From Ciona savignyi (Eukaryota; Chordata; Ascidiacea; Phlebobranchia; Cionidae): a stretch of 64,000 nt of DNA. The notes below the pieces were generated by a model that was not told the origin of the DNA, made no database searches, and saw only the letters and a list, made by a program, of their open reading frames with translations. The position numbers and the translations under genes are program-made. This document shows positions 9,027 to 21,000 of this stretch, in pieces. The stretch is from positions 225,536-289,535 of the forward strand of contig CH003396.1 in assembly GCA_000149265.1 (NCBI GenBank), read 5' to 3'. The number at the start of each line of letters is the position of its first letter. Position 1 is the stretch's first letter.

Positions 9027-12000
9027 TCAACCGTCGTTCGGCGTGTCGATCTCGCCCATGTTTACTCGACCGGAGGCGGCGTTCACCGAAAATCCTGGAT
9101 AATGGAGGAATGGATAGGATTTGATAATAGGATAGAATATTCATGCTTATCCCCGTGAATGGGAAAACCAAGGGGGTTAACACACGGGCAATCGTCAGAT
9201 CACCTCGCGCCCACCGCGGATTACCGAAGCTATTGCAGTGTGTTGTATATTATAGACACGTTCCTTCAATTTGGTAGAACCCATTAATCCGCTGGGTTCA
9301 GGCAATGTCTGTCAACTTCCTTGCCTACGGACTCAACCGACTAGCTAGCGACCAGTTTCGCACCGGCAACCTTTCGATTGAAAGGCGAGGCACTTAACCG
9401 CTAGACTAACCGGCCGGACAGGCAAGGTAATCAAGGTAAATCCCCGTTATTGGGAAAACGCAAAGGGAGTTACCACATGGGCAATCGTCAGATTACTTTG
9501 CGAACATGATAAAACGTTAACGCATCAAATAACAGTTGGAAAAGAGGAGAAATTGCAGTGTGTTATGTATAATTAAAACGTTCCTTCAATTTTGATCGAA
9601 ACCATTAACCACCGAGTTCCTGTAATATTCACTAATTTCCAAGGCGAAAGACACATCCGACTAGCTAGCCAACAGTATCGAACCTAGCACACCTCGGCTG
9701 AAAGGCGACGCATTAACCCACAGAGCTAATCGGTCGGTTATAGTTCTAATCTGCCGTATTCCCACACCTAGTATGCTTGGGTCAACTTTCTGCAGTTTCT
9801 TTTGCTTCCTTTTCCCTCGCTTTGTGCTACCAGTGACGACTTCCTGGTCTGTTGTTGGCTTCGCTTGTGTCGCTTGAGCGGTTTGGCTCTTCGCTGATTG
9901 TTGCTTGTTTTGTTTCTAAAAAATCGATTATTTCAATTTCAGATTTAAAAAAAAAAACTATTATTTTACGATTTTTGAAAAAAAAACACGTTAATCCACG
10001 ATTTCATAAAAAGAACCATTTATCCACAATATTCTAAAAAGAACCATTAATCCACCATTATAAAAAAAACGATTAATTCAGGATTTTAGAGGGAAAAAAA
10101 ACACAATAATTCACGATTTCATAAAAAAAACGATTATTTCACGATTTCCTTTATCATATTCAACCAACACATTGCAATATCCCCGCTAACCCGAAGGTAA
10201 TATGACAAATACCAGATTTTAACAGCATTTTTCCATCCCAAGAGATAAACAGCCCAAATTTTTCACTTTGGATGCAGATTACAATTACGATCGACATACC
10301 GCTTGTTGCTGTTTCTTAGCTTGTTGTTGCTGCTGCTGTTGTTGTTGTTGTTGCTTTTGCTTTTCCTGCTGTTTCTGTTCTTCCAGCCGTTGCTGCTTCT
10401 TGGCCGCGATTCTCCGCTGCAGGAAAGCTTCGGCGAAATCGCGGACAGGTTTCGAGTCGCCAAGGTACGACGTTATGTAACCCTTCACTTCGTCCGGCGA
10501 TTCAAGGTCGCGCAGGAAACCCACGAACGTCGTGACTGCACGGAATAAAGGAGTTTTAGAAGTTGACGGATTATTTCGGATCAAAACGCATTGTTTGTGA
10601 GCATGGCGAAATAATTCGGAGCAAAACGAATTGTTTGTGTGCATGGCAAAATAATTCGTATCAAAACGAATTGTTTGTGAGCATGGTAAAATAATTCAGA
10701 GCAAAATGGATTTCGTATCAAAACGAATTGTTTGTGAGCATGGTAAAATAATTCGGAGCAAAATGGATTTCGTATCAAAACGAATTGTTTGTGAGCATGG
10801 TAAAATAATTCGGAGCAAAACGAATTGTTTGTGTGCATGGCAAAATAATTCGTATCAAAACGAATTGTTTGTGAGCATGGTAAAATAATTCGGAGCAAAA
10901 TGGATTGTTTCGACAAACGTCGGAACTGCCCAAAAAAGGAAGTTATTTCGGACCCTGACGGATTTTTTTGGAGAATTGCGGATTAAATCGGATCCTGACG
11001 CATTATTTCAGAGCAAAACGCAATATTCCAGAGCAAAACTCTTCAAAGTAGCCAGAGCCAAAAAAGATACCTTGCGCCCAGAATTGGGTTACTATTCAGG
11101 GTTTGTTAATAATTTAGTTCCTTTAATTTTAGTTTAACCCATAAATGAAGCAATAAAATGCTTTTCATGTAGAGATGTTTTGAACCGATCACCAATTACT
11201 AGAATCTGGCGATTAATCTGGCAATTATAACAAAACCAGCGCGCACACATATGGATACAATACAGAACGCACCATTCGACCCGAACACACTTACTGTCAA
11301 GGTCTGCAGAGGTGGGCAGCTTCCTCATTTCGGTAACGCACCAAGACACAAAGGGATCGCTTTGCGCAGCGGTCTGTTGCTTCTGGAAATGCGCCAACAC
11401 CGTGTTGTTTTCGTTACTCGTGTTGTTGGCCTTCTGCTTGGCTCGTGTCTGTTAAGTGAGATTTTGAGTAAAACAGGGACATGATATGAGGTAGTGTGTA
11501 TGCTGGTTGGGTTGATAATTTACAGGCATTGTCGGAACGGTACCTCTAATTACTACAGGATCGCTTGAAGCGCTTGGAGGGTTAGAGCTAGGGTTCCAAG
11601 CGCTCATACCAGGGGATTTAAGCAACCCAAGCGATCCAAGCGGGGTGCCTCTACATACTACAGAATTCCTTAGAGTGCTTGGATCACTTAGATTGTCATA
11701 AAGTAATTCTAACCCTGTCCCAAACACTAATCTCAACCCCAGAACTAACTTTAACCCTAACCCTAACATAAGCTATTTAAGCGCTCCATGCGATCGAAGT
11801 GATCCAAGCGGTCCAAGCGGTCCAAGCGAACATGTAGTATTTAGAGGGACCGCTCCAATTGATTCTGTAGTAACTAGAGGAACCCTTGTCAGAATCGTTG
11901 AGGTCAATTGCTCGTCTGGTATCTCTAATTGCTACAGGATCACTTGGGACGCTTGGAGACCTAGAGTTAGGGTTTCATTGCGCTCCAACCGATCCCATAG

Positions 12001-15000
12001 TAATTAGAAGCACCCCAAATGGCAAGTAATTGAGAGCAGTACGCTTGTCCATACTAACATCGTTTATAATTCATAATTGACATACAGCTCAATTCATTAT
12101 GAAGTTTACCTTCTGTTGTTGGGCTGGGGCTTTTGTGTTATTGGGTTGCGCTGGTTTCCTAGTGACTGCTTTCGGGGCTTGTTCCCAGTATGTGGGTTGG
12201 GTGGGTGCTTGGTACCCCTGGTTGCCCCACACACCCGTCGAGGTGGGGTTGGTCCGGCCGCCCCATGCTACAGCAGCTTGGAGACTGAGTTCAGGTTTCT
12301 GGAAGATGTTTATTGAATGCTGGTTAGTCAAGGTGGTAATGTACTAATGTGTTGGTAAGGTTGGTAGAGTGGTCCACACCCTATCCTACACATGGCTTTT
12401 ACATAGAGCTTCTATACGTGGCTTCTATATAAATGGCTTTTATATACACGGCTTTTACACAGTGCTTCTATACAAAGCTATTAAATAGTGCAGGGCACTT
12501 TAGGCGGTGTATGGATCAAACCATTTGTGAGATGGAGCTATTTTCAATGTAATAAAATGTGCAATAGAAATCGTAGTAAAGGTAGGGGCATTATCAGTAC
12601 CAAGGAAATTTACTCTTACATTATTTCAGTTGTATTATCTCCACACCTCACACTTATTTCACTCCAACGCCACGCCAAGTCATATCACTAACCACAGACC
12701 AAACACTAATTTCGCCCTAAGAAATAACCCCACCCATAACCCCCCCATCAAAACCCATCGGTTGGGGTTGATTGGCACTTACCCCAGTCCCAATCCCAAC
12801 ATTAATTTTAAAAAACTAACCCCCCCCTTTCACATAAAACAAATTTCACCCTTAAAAAACTAAATCAACCCCAAACACTGATTTTATTCTAAAAACTAAC
12901 CCCACCCAAAAACCCGCAAATCAAACCCACCGGTTGGGGTTGTTTAGCTTGTCCTCGTGACTGGTTCCTCGATTCCTCCATCTGTATCTCCATGAGGGAC
13001 ATTGTGCTGGGGGTTGGGGGGGTTGCGGCTGTGTAACTTGTCGGGGAAGCCCCCCAAACCCCACGTTGTTGTTGCTGTTGTTGACGCTGGGATATCGCTC
13101 GCATCTGCGGATGAATTGATGTAGTTGATTAAAAAGTTGATTTTGACAAAGTTAAATTTGATAAAAATTGATGGAGTTGATAACAAGTTAATTTTGACAG
13201 AGTTAAATTTTTATAAATGTTGACATTAAGAAAAGTTAATTTTTCATAATGTTGATATTAATAAAAGTTGATATTGATAATAGTTAACATTGTTAAAAAG
13301 TTATTTTTTCATAATGTTGATGAAGATAAAAGTTGATTTTGACAAAAGTTGATATTGATAAAAGTTAATATTGATAAAAAGTTGATTTTGACAAAGTAAA
13401 ATGATAAAAGTTGATACTATAAAAAGTTGATATTGTTAAAAGTTGATATTGACAAAACTACCTCATACAACTGCTCCAAGGCCAAAAAAACAGAATAAAA
13501 AGCCAACATTTCAGGCTATTTTTCTAGGATAAGTTGTTTCCACCTGTTGTTCTTGTAGAAGCCTTTCCTGCTCTTTTCGCTCCTGCAACTTCTGTATTTC
13601 GGAAACCGACATTTGTTGTTGTTGTTGATGGAGTTGTTGTGTTGATTGTTGTTCGGCCCAGTTGGCAGTTGTTGGGAGTTTGATGTTCTTGAGTTGTTCC
13701 TGTTGCTTCTGGGGGGGAATGGGTTGAATTGGGGGATGATTCTTAAAAGTAACAATTATAACCCTACTCTGGGGTTAAAATCAATGGGGGTAGGGTGGGG
13801 TTATAAAACATTTTAAAATAACAGGGTTCTCTAAACATAACAACTGTAAACCCACTCTGGCGTAAAAATCTTGGGAGTAGGGGGAGGGTGGAAAGTTTTT
13901 TTTAAAGTTCCTCTATTTTCCAAAGTTAGTTTACAGTGCCATGCGCTTGTAACACACCTCAGATTCAAGTTACACCAGATTTCGTAATTAAGTTTTTATA
14001 TAGATTAAACTTGTATTCATGAAAATTAAAATTTTACATGGCGGACAATCAATCATATTCCGGTTGATTTTTAAATATTCGTTTGTCAGGCAATAGTGGT
14101 AGACTTACCTTCCTTTGAGCTTCTTCTTTAAGACGTTGGGCTTCCAATTCTTTCTGTCTCTTCAAAGCTTCTTCCTGTGCCTGGGAAGAAATAAGATGTA
14201 AACATTGTGCCTGGGAAGGAATGAGATGTAAACATTGTGTCTGGGAAGAAATAAGATGTAAACATTGTGCCTGGGAAGGAATGAGATGTAAACATTGTGT
14301 CTGGGAAGAAATAAGATGTAAACATTGTGCCTGGGAAGGAATGAGATGTAAACATTGTGCCTGGGAAGGAATAAGATATAAACATTGTGTTTGGGAAGGA
14401 ATAAGATATAAACATTATGTCTGGGAAGAAATGGAATGTAAACATTGTGTCTGGGAAGGAATGTGATATAAACATTGTATTTAGAGAGGAAACAATTATA
14501 AAGGGCAAATACAGAATAAAACTCAAAAGTATAGTGAGAGGCTGAACTTAATTATCTTAAAAGCACTTAAAAGTTTGTATATTTATTAGAGCTGGGCATA
14601 ATTGATCAAAGTTGCATTACAAAATTACACCAGCTCAGTTACGTAATTCCGTAACTGAACGTAATTCCGTAATTACGCCCAGCTCCGAATATTTATTTAA
14701 ACAGGTCTACAGACCCAGTGGTGCAATACAGATGAAGATGTCAAATTCTATCGACGCTAAGCAAGATGAATATAAATTTTACCTTTTCCTCTTGCAGTCG
14801 TTTCCTTCTCTCTTCCTCCACCATTTTGAGATGAAGGAGTCTCTTCTCATGCTCCTCCTGTGCTTGTTTCTTTCTTTTCTCTTCCTCCATCACTCCTCTA
14901 CGTATTCTCTCCTCCTCCCTCCTATGGAAAGCCCATCTTTTATTACCAAATTCAGGAGTTCATAAAGTATTGAATTCACTATCATGATGAGTTAACTAGG

Positions 15001-18000
15001 TTAAACTCCATGAGAAACTTAATTAGAACAAAAGTCAAATTTCACGAGTTTAAATTTCATGAGGTTCACTTCACAAGTTCGTCAAAGCGGTTAGTATGGT
15101 AGCTTTTTTACGACGCCTTTTAACCGAAAGGTTAAAGGTTCGATTCTGATCGCTAGCTAGTTGGTGGTGTCCTTGAGCAAGTCAATCTGGACATTGCCTG
15201 AACCCAGCGGATTAATGGGTTTTACTACCTTGAAAAAAGTGTGAATCATATACAACACAATGTAATAGCTCCGGTAACCCGACGGTGGGCACGAGGTGAT
15301 CTGACGATTGCTCATGTGTTATCCCCCTTGGTTTTCCCATTCACGGGGACAAACATAAATATCCTATCCTAAGTTTAAACTACACAAGGTAAAAAACATC
15401 ACGAGGTAAAATTTCACGAGGTAAAATTGCTCTTCTTATGGGAGGAAGTAATAAGGAAGAGATAAAAGATTACGAACCTCCGCGCTTCTTCCTCTTCTCT
15501 CTCCTCTTCCTGAAGTTTAGCGATGGCAGCTCGCGCCTTGGCTTCCTCCTCCTAAGAATACAATAATTGAACTTTCGATTCTATATTAACATGGATAATA
15601 ATGTCCATCTAAAATGTTATTCTTGCATGTTACATTACAGCTAAAGTACATTACATTAATATGGGAGAGTCCACAGTAGCCAGCGGGACCAGGAATTTAG
15701 GCGATAAACGGTCCATTAGCATTGGCAAGCTGTTACCCTAGCACCCATGTAGCATCCTGAATTTGAACAATAGAGCTCAAGTCTAAAAGTGTCATTGAAA
15801 AAGCTAACTAGATTCTTAACTGATATAAAGAAGATGAAAATAAGATTTTAAAACTTCTTTTTGCCTGTTGCCTATATGTAGTATTATATTTTGTATGTAC
15901 ACTCTTTCATGATGTGTAAACTCTTTTGTTATAAAACTTCATTCATTTGTCCGAAGATTTTTGGTGGTCGAACCTATCTCTGAGAGAACCTTACCTGACG
16001 TCTCTGCTCCTCTTTGAGCCTCCTCTCCTCCTGTTCTCTTTGAGCCTTCTCCTCTTCCTCTTTGGCTCTTTGAAGCTCAGCCTGTGGAAAAGGAAACGCA
16101 ATTTTGATTTGTTTTAAAAAAAAGTGGGCAGAATCAGTAAAGGGTTTCTGCAAGATATTATATGAATATTGGAGTGGGCTATATAAATATTCAGCAATCA
16201 CAGAAAATGATTAGAAAATATAAAATCGCACTTAAATTTAAAATAAATGACCCTAAGAGAATAAAAATTACATGTTTTTGCAGTTGATATTAATAAAAGT
16301 TGATATTGACAAAAGTTAAAATTGACAAAAGTTGATATTGATAAAAGTTGATATTGACAATTGACATAAGTTGATATTAACAAAAGTTAAAAACTATATA
16401 ATTGAACTTAAATTGAAAAAAAAAACGATGAAAATAGAATAAAAATAAAAATCACCTGTCTTTGCATTTCCTCCATGAGATGTTGTTTGTGAAGTTCTTC
16501 CATCTTCAACCTACGAGCTTCTTCCTGTGCCTGTGGTGCATGGGGTGTTGAGGTGGGGTTCGTTGTAATGGGCAGTAACATTAAAGTAACCAAGTTATCA
16601 ATGGGTAAACCCAAGCAAGTTAAAAAGCCACAAAGGTTAAAATGTAGCATATTCCTTGAAATTAATTGTTTTTGGTTTGTGATTACTGAAAATAAATAGT
16701 TCTGTTATTCCATAATGTTGATTTTGGTTGGCATCACTTGTGTTGCGTAACCACACGGTTTGATTCCCCGTGTGGCATATTACTCCTGTGGAATATGATA
16801 TTACTCCTGAATTTAAAAAAACTATTTATCAAAGGTAACATGAAGGGAGAAGAAACTGAACTCTATTATTTTCTTGATTAATTCTTGAATAATTATATAC
16901 GTAAAATTCAATATAACCAGTTCAAATTTCATGGGTTCGAACTTTATTGGTTTAAAAGGTAAATTTCATGAGGTTAAATTTAAAAAAAGAGTTAAAAGTT
17001 TAAACGGACACGGCTGTTTTTTCAAATTCAGTTGAATACAACAAAGTTGCTACAAAAATTTAGTTCAATATTGCTACAAAGCTGTCACCTGCTGAAGCCT
17101 CTGCATTTCCTCCTTTTCCCGCTGAGCTTTTTCTTCTTCCTCTTCCTGTTTCTTCTTCGCAGCTGCCGATTGCTCCTGAGGAGAAAGAGAATTTATAAAG
17201 AATTTTTTGGCTTGATCAGGAAAAAAAAAATTTTTGGTGAGCATTATAAGTAAAAATATAATCTTTTTTGTCAGATCATCATTTTTTTTCTTTTTTAGGC
17301 GAAACTTAGGGGAAATTAATCTATTTTTTTGCGCATCTTAAGAAAAAAATTTAAATCATCTTTTTTAATCAATGTTATATGAACCATGAATATTTAACAT
17401 TTAAATTCTCAGTTGCTATAAAAACTTTTCCACATTTGACTGTATAAATACAGTTTCCACATTCAATTTCCGTCATTTACATAAACCACATGAATAATCT
17501 CACCTGCTGTTTCAGTCTCTCCACTAGCTGCTGCTGTTGCTGAGTGGTTGCCATGGGAACCGGGGAGGGTCGTCGAAGAATGGTCGGGTCATCGTCCCAT
17601 ATCGATTGTGAAGTGGTGGGTGCTGCTGGGATGTGGATGGGTAGGGGTGAAACTCTGACCTCTTATTGTAAAATTTCCACTAAAAAGGGGTGATATACAA
17701 TAACAAGAGGCAGTGGGTATTGAGTAAAACATTTCCAAATTTATAAAAATGCACTTTAAAATGTTTACATTTTTGAATTTCAAATATTCACTTTGTAGAA
17801 GTTCATTTTTGAAGTTCAAATGTTACTTCAAAATGTTTACATTGTGTTGTGCATGAAAGAAATTGCTTTAATCTGAGTTCGTCGTGATTTATAAAGTCCA
17901 GAAAAATTTCCTGTTTTTAGATGCAACCGTCATTCAACAACATACAATTTTACAGACATAACTGTCATGAAGTGTAACTCTGACAAAGAAGCATGTTTTA

Positions 18001-21000
18001 AAACAAAGTGCTGGTCTATAATCGATAGTGTAAGAAAAAGTTTTTGCTATTTAAAAGTATCATTTTTTTTTTAAATACCCTTTTTGTTGCCTGAATTCCC
18101 GATTAGACCATAATACACAAAAAAGTAACAAACTTTGAATCACAACACAAAAGAGACTATTTAAATAACAAAACCCAAACTTTGTTCTCTGAATTCTCAA
18201 TTAAACCGTGACACACAAAAACAATAAACCACAGAACAGCCTCTAATAGATTAACAAAACCCAAACTAACTCGGTGGGGGTTGGTTGTTGTTGCACGAGA
18301 GCCAGGTATTGCGCAACAGTAGCTTGCTGCTGCTGAGTGCTCATCGCAAGAAATTCTTCAGACGAGCTCAGCTGGGACACGATGTTCGCATATGCTGCCT
18401 GTTGATGCTGTTTTTGTTGGAATTCTCTGAAAAGTTGTTTTTTTCTGGTTTAATTGTTGCTTTTGGTGTAATTTTTTTATTTCATTTTTTCTTTTAGTTT
18501 AGTTTTTTTTTTAATTTTAGTTTAATGTTTTATTTCATTTTTGCTGTTAGATAATATAAATATATTTATATTTAATTAATCTTTGCTTCTAAAATACACA
18601 TATCATGGCTGCATGTTAGGTCCAGGATTAAATTAAAAATAAACCCATTAAACCTACCGCAAAACCATATATTATATTTTAGTTTAAAATGGGCAAAATA
18701 GCGTGACAAAAAGGTTAATTTCATTTCAATAATTTTACTTCATTTCTCAATATAAAGTTGTTTTTTTTGTTTCTACAACAATATTATAATACTATTTGCA
18801 GTTTTATGGAAACGGTTAAAAACAGCAAAATAACAATGGTTAAAACAATATAAAAACAAGAATTTATTTACAGTAAAAAAATTATAATACGCACAATTTT
18901 ATTTTGCTTGTTCTTGAATTTTTTTTTAATTAACAAAAAACTTTACCTCAAAATCTGCTGTTGTTTCTGCTGTTGTATAAGTTGTTGTTGCTGTTGATAT
19001 TGTTGCTGCTGTTGCAGTTGTTGTAATTGTTGTTGTTTCTGCATTTGCATTTGTAGTTGCATTTGTTGTTGTTGTTGTTTAATTAGCTCCGCCTGCTTTT
19101 GAGCTTTCATAACATCGGAATTGGTTGTCTGGGGAAAGATGTAAAGCCGGTTACGCTCTCCCTTCTAGTTTTGATGTCATCGTTACATTATCCAAATATG
19201 ATGTCATGTTTCTAAGCAACCCTCTGTCATAACAACTTTATCAGAGACGGTCGCTTTCTGCTAGCACATATGGATAGGATATGATGTTCATGTTTATCTT
19301 TGTGAATGGAAAAAAAGTACATTGGTATGTTGACATTTGTGCTCAAATGCAACATATAGACAAAATAAATAAAAAAAGTTAAAATTTAAATAAATAAATA
19401 TCTGTTAATTTGCAGTTTACCACGGTGACTTAAGGAAGCATCTTAAGAGATAGCTATGCATTAAAAACACTTGCATTAAGGATTAAAGGCCACTGAATAA
19501 AAAACTTTTATATTTTGGTATTTTAAAATATGAAGATCATGTTTAGAGGATGCTTTTTAAAGATGTGATGAAATAACATTAGTACGCTGCATGTACTTGA
19601 AAAAGTAAGCAATAAAAATTATATAAAAATTCTAGAAAAATCGTATTGAAAAAATAGGAAAAACATAAAAACCTGCGGTAAAGATTGAGGGACGAATGGT
19701 ACAGCCCCGCATCGGGTTATAAGGTCTCCGAGAGGCACAAACTGTGGGTCGCATGCGCGCTTTACGAGGAGGGTGGATGTAAAGTACCCCGCCATGAACC
19801 ATTCACCCATTTCCTGCGAGCTAAAAGGACCTGAGGATTGATAACCAGGGCTTATACAATTGAATGAAAATCCAAGTTGCGAATGTTTGAGCTTCATATG
19901 TATGTAGCTAGGTATGTTGGCGTCTTTAATCAAATTAATTGAATAATCAGTCAATAAGTCTATCATGGGCTTAGAACAACACGGAATTTTGCAAATGTTA
20001 CACTATACAGTTATGCAGCTAGGTATGTTGTCGTCTTTGATCATTTTGGTTGAATAATCAGGAATGCTTAAAATAGGCAAAAAACATTAATAATACCAAC
20101 GTCTGAATATTTCCAGCATGTTGAAAAAACATCTCAGCTTGACAGCAGAGGTTAAAATAAAGCTTTTTGGCAAAAGTTGTATCGGGTTAGCGACAAAATA
20201 TCATTCGTGGACATAGGTAATATAAAGAAAACACAAGAATAAATATTTGTAAACCTACCAAGCTATACAACCTTTTTTCAGGTCGGTTAATTGTTATTGG
20301 ACTAGATCAGCGTTTCCAAACCTTTTTTGGTTGCGGACTATTTCTTTACCAGCGAAAGTCTTTGCGGACTTAAAGTGCATCAATTTTCAATTAGCGTAAG
20401 TCAAAATTGTAGCGTAACGTTTAAAAACAAATAAAAGTTTTGCAAATTGTTGATGTGCTAGTGGACTCATTTAAACCTTCCACGGACTCATTTGAGACCG
20501 CGGACTTGGGTTGGGAAACACTGGATGCATGCACAGCTCTAATATAGACACAGAGACCTTAATCTATCCTACCCACCTTGGGTCTCTCCTTGTGGGTCTT
20601 TATAGAACCACTTCATCGCCAGGTCAGGTACATTCGGGGTCGCGCTGCCCTGTAGCAGGGTCATGGGGTCAAGGGCGGGTGGAAGTCGGGTGGGTAACGG
20701 TACAGTGGGGTCGGCAATCGGGGTTTTCTCTTCGAATTCGGTGAGCGAATCAATCAACTTTAACGCGTTCTGTGGAAAAGATGTTTTTTTTCAAATAAAA
20801 ATACTAATTTACAGCAAGTTTTTTTTATAAGAACCTAGGCTATTTACTAGATGTTTTTTTAAAATAATAAATACTAATTTACAACAAGTTTTTATTAAAA
20901 CTTAGGATATTAACTAGCAAATAAAAGGTAATTTATAATAACTTCCAAAGGTTTTTATGGGAAGTTATTTAATGGCCACTTAAAAATTCATTGGTAATCC

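Noticed and set aside
10560-10916. CRISPR-like regular repeats
   Set aside because: Units are contiguous variants without unique spacers, in a eukaryotic intron: a minisatellite.
11751-11768. Telomeric-looking AACCCTAACCCTAAC
   Set aside because: Only about three units within an intron of simple repeats and inside a gene; not a telomere.
14128-14526. 132-codon minus-strand frame of FPGTMFTS repeats
   Set aside because: It is the translation of the 30-bp minisatellite. The 10-codon period keeps it open; there is no independent evidence of coding.
15087-15160. Functional tRNA gene
   Set aside because: The head of the SINE lacks a complete cloverleaf and continues into the SINE body.
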